Positions 1 to 12,233 are shown, counted from the first letter of the stretch. The stretch is DNA of 64,000 bases from Keratinibaculum paraultunense (GCF_016767175.1 NZ_CP068564.1:1736001-1800000); one strand, 5' to 3'. The notes: generated by a model not told the origin, from the sequence alone. Translations and numbers: made by a program.

Positions 1-5
1 ATTTT

Positions 6-50
6 GGGACAAAGGGTCAGACCCTTTGTCCCAAATTGACCCTTTGTCCC
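6..50. repeat. Palindromic intergenic repeat, GGGACAAAGGGTC type
   Basis: GGGACAAAGGGTC is followed directly by its inverted copy (6-32), and then by another half copy, GACCCTTTGTCCC (38-50). The same palindrome recurs at 3161-3187, left of the first CRISPR array. It lies just past the 3' end of the leftward gene ending at 56, so it may act as a transcript end. No protein-coding content is seen in it. Confidence 0.8.
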
Positions 51-55
51 ATCCA

Positions 56-1699
56 TTATATAAACAAACTCATATTAGATTCATCTGATGCATCTAACAT
101 TGTTGCTACTCCACCAATTTCTACTCCATCTAATAGTTCTTCTGCTGCTACCCCCATTACATCCATTGACATTTGACATGCTACCATTCTAACGCCAGAT
201 TTCATAGCTTCATCTATTAATTCTTCTAAAGATTGAATGTTCTTATCTTTCATTACTTTTCTAATTAATTTTGGTCCAATCCCAGCCATGTTCATCTTGG
301 ATAAGCCTAATTTTTTACTATTTTTAGCCATCATTTTGCTAAACATTTTAGCCATAAAATCTTTCTTAGTTTTAACATGGGTTTCTTTTTTAATTATATT
401 TAATCCCCAAAAGGTGAAAAACATAGTTACTTCTTTACCCATAGCTCTAGCTCCATTGGCAATTATAAAGGAAGCAATTGCTTTATCTAAATCACCGCTA
501 AATATTATTAAATTTTTGCCATCTTTTATTGGAGCCATCTCTTCCATTGATTCTTTCTTAAATTTATTACCTTTTTCAATAATGGCTACATACTTATCAT
601 CTATTTTTTCTGCACTTATCAATGTATTCCCAGTATTTTTACACCAGGATTTTATATCATTCATAAATCCAGGATCTGTAGATATAACTTCAAGCCTATC
701 TCCTTCATTTAATGTTTTCAATTTTTCACTAACTTTAATTATAGGTCCAGGACAGGAAAGTCCACATGCATTTAGTTTATATACTTCACCAGTTCTTTTA
801 TGTTGTATTTTAGAAACCCCAGAATCATTAAACTCTATAATATCATCTGAACTAGATATAATTTCATCATGCTTAAAATGAAACTTCTTATACATATTGA
901 ATCCTCCTGCTAAATTTTTAACTTTAAATCCATGTTGCATGAGAATTCTTGCAGCAATATATCCCCTTAATCCAACAGCACAATATGTTATATATAGTTT
1001 TTCTTTATCTAATTCATCAAGTCTATCCCTTAGTTTTTCCAATGGTATATTTATGCTTCCTTCAATAGATCCAATTTGAAGTTCTTCTTCAGACAATACC
1101 CCTAATATAACTGTATTTTCTCTGTCCAATTCCTCTAGCTCTCTACAAAGTACTACATCTATCAAACCTTCTAATTGATTTTCAGCTACAAATCCTATCA
1201 TATTTACTGGATCCTTTGCTGAAGAATAAGGTGGGGCATATGCTAATTCTAATTCTGTTAAATCATATACTGTTCCATTAAGTCTTATAACTGATGCTAT
1301 TACATCAATCCTTTTGTCTACTCCTTTATATCCGACTATCTGAGAACCTAGTATTCTACCTTCTAAATCATATATTAATTTTATAGTCATTGGCATTGCC
1401 CCTGGATAATATCCAACACTAGAATTAACTTGAATAATAGAAATCAAATAATCTTTTTTATATTTCTTTTCCAATCTATTCAAAGTTTTTTCATTTACTC
1501 CAGTATTAGCTACAGTTAAATCAAAAACTTTAGCAATGCTCGTCCCCTGAGTCCCCTTATATTCTTTAACTTTCCCTGCAATATTATTGGCTACTATTCT
1601 ACCTTGTTTATTGGCTGGTCCTGCCAAAGGCACCATGGTTTTTTCTCCAGTTATATAATCTACTACTTCAATTACATCTCCTATGGCATATATATTCAT
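56..1699 (-). pseudogene. CoA-disulfide reductase fused to rhodanese, TusA and DsrE domains: C-terminal fragment after a frameshift
   Basis: This is the downstream part of a multidomain sulfur/redox enzyme. It starts in the middle of the FAD-binding motif (NIYAIGDV), which should continue the reductase encoded at 1668-2534. In order it has the end of the flavoprotein fold and its dimerisation domain (about 1-150), a rhodanese domain with cysteine loop YCAVGLRGY (about 170-270), a TusA-like domain with CGLSCPGP (about 310-380), and a DsrE-like domain (about 395-547). Clostridial relatives carry all these in one chain of roughly 820 residues, thought to reduce CoA disulfides or persulfides and to handle sulfane sulfur. 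The ATG at 1699 has no good ribosome site and lies inside the upstream frame, so independent translation is unlikely. A genuine mutation and a sequencing error cannot be told apart here. Confidence 0.8.
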
Positions 1700-2534
1700 C
1701 AGAGGTTTTGAGGGTTTTATCTACTATTATTCCACCTTTTTCGTTTACATCCAAACCTGCATCTCTAGCTAATTCCCCATTAGGTCTAACGCCAATGGAT
1801 AATATGACCAAATCCCCCTCAATTTCAGTACCTGACTGCAAAGTAACTTTAGTTCTTCCATCCTTATCATCATACTGAAAACTTTTTACACCATCTTTTA
1901 AATGTAACTCTACTCCTTTAGTTACTAAATGTTCATGGACTATTTGAGCCATTTCATAATCCAAAGGTGCCATCACTTGATCTAGCATTTCCACTAGGGT
2001 AACTTTAAGCCCTAAATTATGAAGATTCTCTGCCATTTCAAGTCCAATAAAACCTCCACCTACTACAATGGCCTTTTTAGGTTGCTTTTCATCTACATAG
2101 TTTTTGATCTTATCTGCATCGGGTATATTCCAAACACTAAATATATTAGGTGCATCTATCCCCGGTATAGGTGGTTTTAAAGGTGTTGAACCTGTAGATA
2201 GAATTAAATAATCATAAGTTTCTTCATAGGATTTATTAGTATTTAAATCTTTAACTACTACCTTTTTTTCGTCTCTTAATATCTTTATAACTTCTGATTC
2301 TGTCCTTATATCTACATTAAATTTCTTCATAATTTCCTCTGCTGTCTCAACTAATAAAGCTTCCCTATCCTCGATTATATTGCCTACATAATAAGGTAAA
2401 CCACAATTGGCAAAGGATACGTATTTACCTCTTTCAAACAATATAATCTCTCCATGTTCATCAAGCCTTATAAGCCTTGCTAAAGCAGTTGCACCACCAG
2501 CAACTCCACCAACAATCACAATTTTCTTTCCCAT
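1668..2534 (-). pseudogene. CoA-disulfide reductase, N-terminal flavoprotein fragment before a frameshift
   Basis: This is the N-terminal part of an FAD/NAD(P)-dependent pyridine nucleotide-disulfide oxidoreductase of the CoA-disulfide reductase class. It has the dinucleotide fold IVIVGGVAGGATALAR, the single redox cysteine in FANCGLPYYVG and a second NAD-binding GGGFIGLEMAENL. The frame then runs off after KTSDE into a short wrong tail; two missing bases near 1690-1700 would restore the join to NIYAIGDV. The ATG at 2534 is preferred over the TTG at 2543, because the AGGGAG ribosome site ends 9 nt before the ATG but touches the TTG. A consensus promoter lies upstream. If the frameshift is real, the flavoprotein lacks its FAD-binding end and is inactive. 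Confidence 0.82.
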
Positions 2535-2586
2535 TTTTTTCAACTCCCTATCTATTTTTACCGGTACCCTGTATCCGTATGCCTTT

Positions 2587-2615
2587 ATGGTATAATATAA
2601 TTAATTTTTTGTCAA
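2587..2615 (-). promoter_or_regulatory. Sigma-A type promoter of the CoA-disulfide reductase gene
   Basis: On the minus strand, TTGACA (2615-2610) and TACCAT (2592-2587) are 17 nt apart, about 50 bases before the ATG at 2534. The -10 box is only a partial match. Confidence 0.5.
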
Positions 2616-2750
2616 TACTAATAGTTTAAAAAACTAGACAATATTAAATAAAATATTAAGGGAGTTTAATATATAATTGGCAAAAATAAATTTCTCTCTT
2701 ACACCTCTCCATGTGAAAATTGCAAATTGCTATTATGCCTGTTAAACCTA

Positions 2751-2790
2751 AAAAACACTTCATAGGTAATATTACCTATGAAGTGTTTTT
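2751..2790. terminator. Perfect 40-bp palindrome, terminator
   Basis: AAAAACACTTCATAGGTAAT is followed directly by its exact inverse. The stem ends in an A/T run on both strands, so it can stop transcription either way. It lies 5 bases past the stop of the leftward gene ending at 2796. Confidence 0.8.
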
Positions 2791-2795
2791 AAATA

Positions 2796-3062
2796 TCATT
2801 TCGCCCCTTTGATTACCCTTATTTCAACATCTTGTTTTTCAACTTTATTTTCTATTTTATCAACCTTTTCTTCAAGTGTAATCAACTTTTCATAAGTTAG
2901 TTTGTATCCATCATATAATGCCTTATGGTTTACATCCATTTTATTTTCAAGTCTAACTATGTCCTGTTTTACCTCTTTAAACCCTTCTTGCATTTCTCCG
3001 TACATCTTTGTCATAAATTCAAATAATTGTTCATTGGATATGCCCTCACCCAATCCAATCAC
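2796..3062 (-). CDS. Small coiled-coil protein of unknown function
   Basis: An 88-residue hydrophilic protein without membrane segments. From about residue 30 it is a regular heptad-like helix (VRLENKMDVN, ITLEEKVDKIENKVEKQ), expected to form a coiled coil. The N-terminal part, NEQLFEFMTKMYGEMQEGFKE, resembles small proteins often seen near phage or mobile DNA in Clostridia, but I cannot name a family. The start is uncertain: the GTG at 3062 lies inside the GAGGTG ribosome site, while a TTG nine bases later is better spaced from it. A strong terminator follows. It is the last gene before the first CRISPR array; no functional link is shown. Confidence 0.6.
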   Translation of the reverse strand: MIGLGEGISNEQLFEFMTKMYGEMQEGFKEVKQDIVRLENKMDVNHKALYDGYKLTYEKLITLEEKVDKIENKVEKQDVEIRVIKGAK

Positions 3063-3134
3063 CTCTATATATAAACTACATTTATTATACCATTAATTTA
3101 ATCCTATATTCAATATAGAAATTATCTGCAAAAA

Positions 3135-3187
3135 TGCAAAAAGATCCATCCCTGGTGCGTGGGACAAAGGGTCTGACCCTTTGTCCC
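3135..3187. repeat. Two intergenic repeat elements next to each other, left of CRISPR array 1
   Basis: Bases 3135-3158 (TGCAAAAAGATCCATCCCTG then GTGC) recur at 12219-12242 and 32830-32852, and partly at 42505-42520. Bases 3161-3187 repeat the GGGACAAAGGGTC palindrome found at the left window edge. The first type also marks the outer ends of both CRISPR leaders. Confidence 0.75.
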
Positions 3188-3214
3188 ACGAGGTCCATGC
3201 TAGTGAGGTGAGTT

Positions 3215-6200
3215 GTTTCAATTCCTTATAGGTAGACTATAATCCCTGTGCCTTGTATCATTCCATATTCAAGCCCAAATGCGTTTCAATTCCTTATAGG
3301 TAGACTATAATCTTGCTAAAACCCTTGACAATGTACGCATGTAAGTGTAGTTTCAATTCCTTATAGGTAGACTATAATCCTGATAAGACAGAAAATAGAG
3401 GAAGAAAACAAAGAAAAAGTTTCAATTCCTTATAGGTAGACTATAAATGTAACCAAAGCTTTATTTGATAGCTTTACAAAGAGACGTTTCAATTCCTTAT
3501 AGGTAGACTATAAACTTCCCTTGTAGCGTTATCTTTAGGTCTAGTACCATCTGGTTTCAATTCCTTATAGGTAGACTATAAACGACCTTGTGGTGTTACA
3601 AATACTTGCACATCTTTATGTTTCAATTCCTTATAGGTAGACTATAAACTTTGGAAGTGGAGAGTAGAGGCTTATAAAGCAGAGATGTTTCAATTCCTTA
3701 TAGGTAGACTATAAACCAAAGCAAATGTGTAGCGACTGGGGTATACCTATAGGGTTTCAATTCCTTATAGGTAGACTATAAACAAAATTAAAGAAGCTGG
3801 ATTAGAAGTACCAGCTGACTGTTTCAATTCCTTATAGGTAGACTATAAACGAGAAAAAGAACAGATGCAGATATAGAATCTGCATTTAGGTTTCAATTCC
3901 TTATAGGTAGACTATAAACCGCACCTAAACCTTGTGTATTCGTTATCTCTTTGCAGGTTTCAATTCCTTATAGGTAGACTATAAACTTTGGAAGTGGAGA
4001 GTAGAGGCTTATAAAGCAGAGATGTTTCAATTCCTTATAGGTAGACTATAAACTCAATGAAAGAAATTGTTAATCGTAGTAAAGCTGAAAGTTTCAATTC
4101 CTTATAGGTAGACTATAAACTGCTATATAGAAGTCTATAGCACCACTTGTACTTATAGTTTCAATTCCTTATAGGTAGACTATAAACCTAAAAATCTTTT
4201 TTCTTCATCTCTTCTTTTTGGAGAGTTTCAATTCCTTATAGGTAGACTATAAACTATATATCATCAAGAGATTGCTAGAAGAAAGCATGAAGTTTCAATT
4301 CCTTATAGGTAGACTATAAACTTATGTTCATGAGAGAATTCCAATCAAATGTAGAAAATTGTTTCAATTCCTTATAGGTAGACTATAAACTTAGGCTTTG
4401 GGTTAGCAGCAAATTGGTCCAAAAAGAGTTTCAATTCCTTATAGGTAGACTATAAACAGAATATCTTGAATTTGTAGCATCAAAGCCCATTGAAGTTTCA
4501 ATTCCTTATAGGTAGACTATAAACGTACCACAACTGAATTCAATTGCAACACCTTTACTTGTTTCAATTCCTTATAGGTAGACTATAAACTCAACCTTGA
4601 TATAGTGATAGCTCCAGGGGTAAAAGTCCGTTTCAATTCCTTATAGGTAGACTATAAACTGAAATTATGGAGGAAAGCACACAAGAGAAAGAAAGGTAGT
4701 TTCAATTCCTTATAGGTAGACTATAAACGCTACTAGAGAGCAAGTTGTTGTTATGATAAAAAGAGCGTTTCAATTCCTTATAGGTAGACTATAAACACGT
4801 GTATTTGAGTTTGTAGGGGTTTTTATGTATGTGGGTTTCAATTCCTTATAGGTAGACTATAAACTCCCACGAAATTGAGTTTCTTATAGGTTTCTTAGCT
4901 AGTTTCAATTCCTTATAGGTAGACTATAAACCTGAAGCTTTCCTCATCCTCTATCTCGGATCCGTTCCGTTTCAATTCCTTATAGGTAGACTATAAACGA
5001 GGGATCGAACCCCCGACCAACTGATTCGAAGTCAGCGTTTCAATTCCTTATAGGTAGACTATAAACAGATATTAAATGTAATGTGATCCAAACTGATAGA
5101 GGGTTTCAATTCCTTATAGGTAGACTATAAACTATGCTTCTCTACACTTCTTCCATTCTTTAGAGTTAGTTTCAATTCCTTATAGGTAGACTATAAACAC
5201 CCTAAAAGTTGTCGTGGAAGCGAGTGCCCATTTTAGTTTCAATTCCTTATAGGTAGACTATAAACCCCTACTGTCATTTGACAGTCAACCATATTTATTA
5301 CTGTTTCAATTCCTTATAGGTAGACTATAAACTTCTTAGCAATATCCTTTGTTGCTGTCTTGTCCAAGTTTCAATTCCTTATAGGTAGACTATAAACTGG
5401 GCTAGCAACATTCAAAAATGCTGCAAAGGTGAACGTTTCAATTCCTTATAGGTAGACTATAAACGTGAGAGGACTTTTTATAGATGGAGAAGGGAAATTA
5501 GTTTCAATTCCTTATAGGTAGACTATAAACGAAGACTACAATCCAATCTTGGAGTATTGGAATTGGAGTTTCAATTCCTTATAGGTAGACTATAAACAAT
5601 ATATCTCTTAGGAAAATGGCTGAGTTGCTAGGGTAGTTTCAATTCCTTATAGGTAGACTATAAACGCATCTGGTTTAATTCCTGAATATGTTCTACGTTT
5701 GTTTCAATTCCTTATAGGTAGACTATAAACCTTATTCTTTCATACTTAGTACAGCTACCAACTTTCCGTTTCAATTCCTTATAGGTAGACTATAAACCAA
5801 CAAACTATTTTGTTGGATTTGGAAAATGAAAGAGGTTTCAATTCCTTATAGGTAGACTATAAACTGGTGTTCCAATATGCTGTGAACTGCTGTTCCAAAT
5901 AGGTTTCAATTCCTTATAGGTAGACTATAAACCCGGGTCTTTTATCTTTAGATTTAGGAATATGGTCTTGTTTCAATTCCTTATAGGTAGACTATAAACC
6001 TTGGTTTACCCAGGACCTACTAGACTTAGGAGGGTTAGTTTCAATTCCTTATAGGTAGACTATAAACAAATAGCTCGCAGATCTTGGAGCTTGAAGCTAG
6101 AAGTTTCAATTCCTTATAGGTAGACTATAAACTGGAACCAAGGACAAATGAAAGGGAATAGTCCAGCTCAGTTTCAATTCCTTATAGGTAGACTATAAAC

Positions 6201-9200
6201 AAAGAAAATGGAGATATAGCAATAGCAAAGGCAATAGCGTTTCAATTCCTTATAGGTAGACTATAAACACAGGGAGCCTGCTAATTGAAGCAGGCATCCC
6301 TATCAAGTTTCAATTCCTTATAGGTAGACTATAAACAGTGAGTATGGTTGTTATCTTATAAAGAAGTTTATAAGGTTTCAATTCCTTATAGGTAGACTAT
6401 AAACACTAAGCATTTGCGAGGGAAGGAAAATAGGATAGAGAGTTTCAATTCCTTATAGGTAGACTATAAACAATCAGAAATGGTGGGCTAAATTACAAAG
6501 GGATAGTAGTTTCAATTCCTTATAGGTAGACTATAAACTTTGATGCAAGGACAGGAAAACTACAAGAGCGAGTAGTTTCAATTCCTTATAGGTAGACTAT
6601 AAACCCTTTAAAAACCAACTTATTTGTTTGGATTACTGTTTTGTTTCAATTCCTTATAGGTAGACTATAAACGAAGGTACAAAAGGACCTTATTTAGTAT
6701 ATACCAGGATGTTTCAATTCCTTATAGGTAGACTATAAACCTAATTAAAATTAATTGGGATGGAAGTATAAATGCTTGTTTCAATTCCTTATAGGTAGAC
6801 TATAAACTGAAATACTAAAGTCTACTATTTCGTCTACATCGTCAAGTTTCAATTCCTTATAGGTAGACTATAAACGGGAGAGGTAAAAACTTGCAATTCC
6901 TAGGAATATTCTGGTTTCAATTCCTTATAGGTAGACTATAAACTTTGCCCTATCTGTTCATTTTCCACATTATTTATATCACGTTTCAATTCCTTATAGG
7001 TAGACTATAAACGCTTTCTTCTTTTCTTGCTAGTAGACTTAGGTATTGGTTTCAATTCCTTATAGGTAGACTATAAACTATAAAAATATAAAAGGAGGTT
7101 TTATAATGAAAAAATGTTTCAATTCCTTATAGGTAGACTATAAACTTCAATAGGTCGCTTTCCTTTCGTTGGTATATATCCTTGTTTCAATTCCTTATAG
7201 GTAGACTATAAACAGGAGTGAGTTAAATGTTGAAAGAATTAAATAATTACTGTTTCAATTCCTTATAGGTAGACTATAAACTATATAATAGTAACAAGAA
7301 GGTTATAAGGAGAGTGGATAGTTTCAATTCCTTATAGGTAGACTATAAACCACCCATTTGGGTGCTATAATATTTTAGCATTTGTCTGTTTCAATTCCTT
7401 ATAGGTAGACTATAAACGGGTATGGCAGATTCAACTATAAAAACATACGAGATCCATCGTTTCAATTCCTTATAGGTAGACTATAAACAAATAAATTTCA
7501 TAGTCAAACAGAAGAAACGGCTATAAAGTTTCAATTCCTTATAGGTAGACTATAAACGGTGTCTAGTATGGGAGAGACGAACAAAAGGGTACACCAGTTT
7601 CAATTCCTTATAGGTAGACTATAAACTTTTTTTAAAATAATGTACATTATTATCCTACTTATACGTTTCAATTCCTTATAGGTAGACTATAAACATGTGC
7701 TTCCTTCATGATTTCCTTCATATTGATATTTTTGTTTCAATTCCTTATAGGTAGACTATAAACTTATGGTTTTATGGTAGAGGTAGACTTTACAAAAGTT
7801 TCAATTCCTTATAGGTAGACTATAAACAATCTGAAATAGGTTTAGACATTAAATATTCTTCATCGTTTCAATTCCTTATAGGTAGACTATAAACCTCCCT
7901 TTACTCCTTCCACCACCAGCGGACGGGTAAAAGTTTCAATTCCTTATAGGTAGACTATAAACCAGCCATAATATTCTTAAAATAATCAAAATTGATTAAT
8001 GTTTCAATTCCTTATAGGTAGACTATAAACATATTATTAAAAAACTAGAAAAAAAGGGTTATGCTGGTTTCAATTCCTTATAGGTAGACTATAAACGGGA
8101 AAGAATCCATAGGATTAAATTTAGACTTTATATTGTTTCAATTCCTTATAGGTAGACTATAAACTAATTAACTATCCATACTCTAGTATTACTGATTAGA
8201 TGTTTCAATTCCTTATAGGTAGACTATAAACGATTGATTGAGGAGAGAACAAAAGATTATAGATAGTTGTTTCAATTCCTTATAGGTAGACTATAAACTT
8301 TTATTACCTGCTGTAGCAGGTTGAGCGTTAGGGAGGGTTTCAATTCCTTATAGGTAGACTATAAACCTAAAATATAGCGATGGGCGTTGGGGATATCAAT
8401 ACTAGTTTCAATTCCTTATAGGTAGACTATAAACTAGTATCAATGTTCCTCCAAACTTCTTCAGGAAGGTGTTTCAATTCCTTATAGGTAGACTATAAAC
8501 CAAGGGTATGTAATACCATAGTTAAAAATACATACCCTGTTTCAATTCCTTATAGGTAGACTATAAACACTGATTATTCAGTATGTAAAATTCTAAAGGA
8601 ATATGAGTTTCAATTCCTTATAGGTAGACTATAAACCATTCCGCAGAAGTAGGAACAACAAAGGCGGGAAAGCCGTTTCAATTCCTTATAGGTAGACTAT
8701 AAACTTAGCAATGGGGGCTTTATCTCCTTGCCTATATTTTTAGTTTCAATTCCTTATAGGTAGACTATAAACGAGTGTTGTAAATGTTAAGTATTCAAAA
8801 AATAGAAGCGTTTCAATTCCTTATAGGTAGACTATAAACCTTATACTAACTGACTTCGTTCATTGATATAGGTAGGTTTCAATTCCTTATAGGTAGACTA
8901 TAAACTTCTATAGATATGGACCTTCTTTTCCCAAATTCGTCTAGTTTCAATTCCTTATAGGTAGACTATAAACGTCTTTGTATAGCGAACAACAACCGCT
9001 TGAGTGACCAGTTTCAATTCCTTATAGGTAGACTATAAACAAAGGACAGGAAGAATGGCTTGAATGTACGCATGAGTGTTTCAATTCCTTATAGGTAGAC
9101 TATAAACACAAACACATATTCTGTATCCGTTTCTAATTTGACCCCGTTTCAATTCCTTATAGGTAGACTATAAACTAGATTTTCTAGTTTCCTCATCTAT

Positions 9201-11734
9201 TACCGTTCCTGTGTTTCAATTCCTTATAGGTAGACTATAAACTATCTAGGTACCTCGGTAAGTGGAAAACTAAGAAGCAGTTTCAATTCCTTATAGGTAG
9301 ACTATAAACAGATGAATACATCTTTCTCTTTATTCTCATAGGAATGGGTTTCAATTCCTTATAGGTAGACTATAAACAAAAAGAAAAGTTACAAAGTAAA
9401 CTAGATATGTTAGAGTTTCAATTCCTTATAGGTAGACTATAAACAGGAATATAGCAGGAACATGGTATCACTGTAGGTGGGTTTCAATTCCTTATAGGTA
9501 GACTATAAACCTTGTACTATTTTTTTATCCAATTTTACCTCCTGTGCAGTTTCAATTCCTTATAGGTAGACTATAAACTATGCAAGAGATGGATTTAAAA
9601 AAGCCTTAGACCAATGTTTCAATTCCTTATAGGTAGACTATAAACCAGTTCCATATCTACAAGTTGGGGATTTTATCCTTGGTTTCAATTCCTTATAGGT
9701 AGACTATAAACAGTATCATACAAGTTCATGTTTCCGTCATATTTATCTAGTTTCAATTCCTTATAGGTAGACTATAAACTCTTTTATACCGATGTATTGG
9801 CTGACTGTTTCGGGTAGTTTCAATTCCTTATAGGTAGACTATAAACTTAGATGGGGGAGTAGGGGAGACTTTTCCAGCTTCTTCGTTTCAATTCCTTATA
9901 GGTAGACTATAAACGAATGGAGATAAAACTTAGGGAGGTAGGTTAATGGACAGTTTCAATTCCTTATAGGTAGACTATAAACTAGCTTTAATGAACATGA
10001 TGAAGGAATAGAAATTATTAGTTTCAATTCCTTATAGGTAGACTATAAACTCAATAGGCTCGTCAAATACTTCTGCTATCTTAAAAGCGTTTCAATTCCT
10101 TATAGGTAGACTATAAACTATAGCATTTACTGAAATGGCTTTTGCAGCGTCATAAGTTTCAATTCCTTATAGGTAGACTATAAACCTGACCATACCAACG
10201 CTCAACACAAAGAAAAACAAGTTTCAATTCCTTATAGGTAGACTATAAACTAGCTGGTGAAGGGTATGGAGGTGTTTACTGGGTTGCGTTTCAATTCCTT
10301 ATAGGTAGACTATAAACTTATATTTCCTAGATTTTTCTCATTTATCCAGTTAGAGTTTCAATTCCTTATAGGTAGACTATAAACTCGCCTGGGAATGGGT
10401 GAAACTCAATCTTTCTGTCAAAGAGTTTCAATTCCTTATAGGTAGACTATAAACATTGCCCGTAAAGGACCCTGTCTTCTGTGTTGCTCGCGTTTCAATT
10501 CCTTATAGGTAGACTATAAACCTAGAAAAAGGATTGAAACTTATATTAGACACAGCAGTGTTTCAATTCCTTATAGGTAGACTATAAACAAAAACAATAT
10601 CAGAATTAACCAAAGAAGTAAAAGAGTGTTTCAATTCCTTATAGGTAGACTATAAACGAGCTTTACGCTCTAGGGAGGGTTGGAAGTATGCAAGTTTCAA
10701 TTCCTTATAGGTAGACTATAAACCTTTTAGCATAGATGAAATCATTGAAGTTGAAGAAATGTTTCAATTCCTTATAGGTAGACTATAAACAATTAGGCGA
10801 AACTGCTTATTTAAAATGTTATATATCGTTTCAATTCCTTATAGGTAGACTATAAACACAACAAAATTTCTCAAAATAACATCAAAACAAATTAGTTTCA
10901 ATTCCTTATAGGTAGACTATAAACTGTCATTTGCCGAAATTGTTTTAGGAGAGTTAGCGAGTTTCAATTCCTTATAGGTAGACTATAAACCAGAGAGGGA
11001 AAATAGAAAAGAAGTGTGTAAGATGAGTTTCAATTCCTTATAGGTAGACTATAAACTATATTTTTCATGTCATAGCCTTCATCTGCCATAGGAGTTTCAA
11101 TTCCTTATAGGTAGACTATAAACCCTTGGCATATTCGTTGGCCATAGTATCAAAGGCAATAGTGTTTCAATTCCTTATAGGTAGACTATAAACTGCAGTT
11201 GCCATTATAGTTCAGTTTACAAAACCATTGAGTTTCAATTCCTTATAGGTAGACTATAAACCCTTCCATCATTTGTAGGAACAAAATTACTAAATGAAGT
11301 TTCAATTCCTTATAGGTAGACTATAAACGTAAATCGTGGGAAGAGTATGAAAGTAAAAGGAAGAGTTTCAATTCCTTATAGGTAGACTATAAACATGTAG
11401 TTGCAAGTCTCCCCACATAAAAGCTTTCATTGTTTCAATTCCTTATAGGTAGACTATAAACTCTAAAAGTCACTTCAAGGGATCTGACAGCTCCTAAGGT
11501 TTCAATTCCTTATAGGTAGACTATAAACACCAAACATTTTTTTACACCTTTTCAATACTTAAAACATGTTTCAATTCCTTATAGGTAGACTATAAACTCA
11601 TTTCAATGGTTAGGAGGTGATTTTTATTGAAAAGTTGTTTCAATTCCTTATAGGTAGACTATAAACCTTCCAGGAATTACTTCAATATCGACTTCAACTT
11701 CATCGTTTCAATTCCTTATAGGTAGACTATAAAC
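3215..11734 (-). CRISPR. CRISPR array 1: 127 repeats, 126 spacers, leader on the right
   Basis: I counted 127 copies of one 30-bp repeat with spacers of about 35-39 bp (mean period 67.4). Read on the minus strand the repeat starts GTTTATAGTC and ends GGAATTGAAAC. TTATAG and CTATAA can pair around a 5-nt loop, and the last eight bases, ATTGAAAC, are the usual crRNA 5' handle of type I-B and III systems. Transcription is therefore leftward from the leader at 11735. The left end is the old end: its first four repeats read ...ATAATC on the plus strand and the fifth ...ATAAAT instead of ...ATAAAC. The spacer between the repeats at 3620 and 3687 is identical to the one between 3957 and 4024. Cas6 is not in the window. 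Confidence 0.98.
4999..5036. other. CRISPR spacer that reads as a tRNA gene 3' half
   Basis: On the minus strand this spacer has an anticodon stem-loop, CTGA-CTTCGAA-TCAG, with anticodon TCG (Arg), followed by a short variable region and a T-arm core, GGTTCGATCCC. It is not a tRNA gene, because it is flanked by CRISPR repeats and lacks the acceptor and D arms. The protospacer should be a tRNA-Arg gene of the host or of a mobile element. Confidence 0.75.
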
Positions 11735-12233
11735 ACATCCATATATTGATATTACTACTTTTTTCATTTTTTGTCAAATAGGAAAAATCAAAAAATTTAC
11801 TACTTCTTTTTTGAATTTTATAGTATAGATATTGATTTTATGCTATTTCCTCCAAAAAATATTTTGTCGTCGATCTTCAGGGGTTTTTGCACTACCTAGG
11901 ATCGACGACATTTATTCATTATTATGTATAATTATACATATAAATGTACTTTTATACTTTTGTATAAAATCCATTTATATATGTGTTTCAAGTACTTTTC
12001 TTGTGTTTTTTTGATAAATATATATCTACAAAATTATTAAAAATTATATCTTCTTTTAAAGCTTCTACCCTTGATATTATCACTAAAATTTAGATCGACG
12101 ACATTTGTTTATTATTATTCAATAATATTAAACAAAAATTGCAAGAAACCATCCATCTTCTATGCTTTTTCATTACTACAAGTCTAAAATATATTCTATA
12201 AAAACTGTACTACAAAAATGCAAAAAGATCCGT
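11735..12233 (-). promoter_or_regulatory. Leader of CRISPR array 1
   Basis: These 500 AT-rich bases next to the last repeat are nearly identical to the sequence right of array 2 (32356-32852), with a few substitutions and one short indel. On the minus strand the leader holds TTGGAGGAAATAG (11855-11843) upstream of a TATACT box, and an 11-bp inverted repeat TGTCGTCGATC/GATCGACGACA at about 11865-11910 enclosing a conserved loop. A third copy of the arm is near 12091-12101. Its position at the non-degenerate array end and its conservation define it as the leader. It would drive leftward pre-crRNA synthesis and serve as the site where new spacers enter. Confidence 0.9.

Noticed and set aside
4999-5036. 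A tRNA gene on the minus strand
   Set aside because: Only the anticodon arm and T-arm are present and CRISPR repeats flank it on both sides; it is a spacer.
7079-11636. Spacer bias towards antisense targeting of mRNA start sites
   Set aside because: Several spacers (7079-7115, 7214-7251, 9915-9952, 11598-11636) contain ribosome site plus start codon in the productive orientation, but others (29820-29856, 31892-31926, 27949-27985, 9511-9548) have it in the opposite one. No bias can be claimed without a full protospacer search.
11832-12014. 60-codon open frame in leader 1
   Set aside because: It lies inside the conserved leader, is not kept in leader 2 because of the indel, and has no ribosome site.
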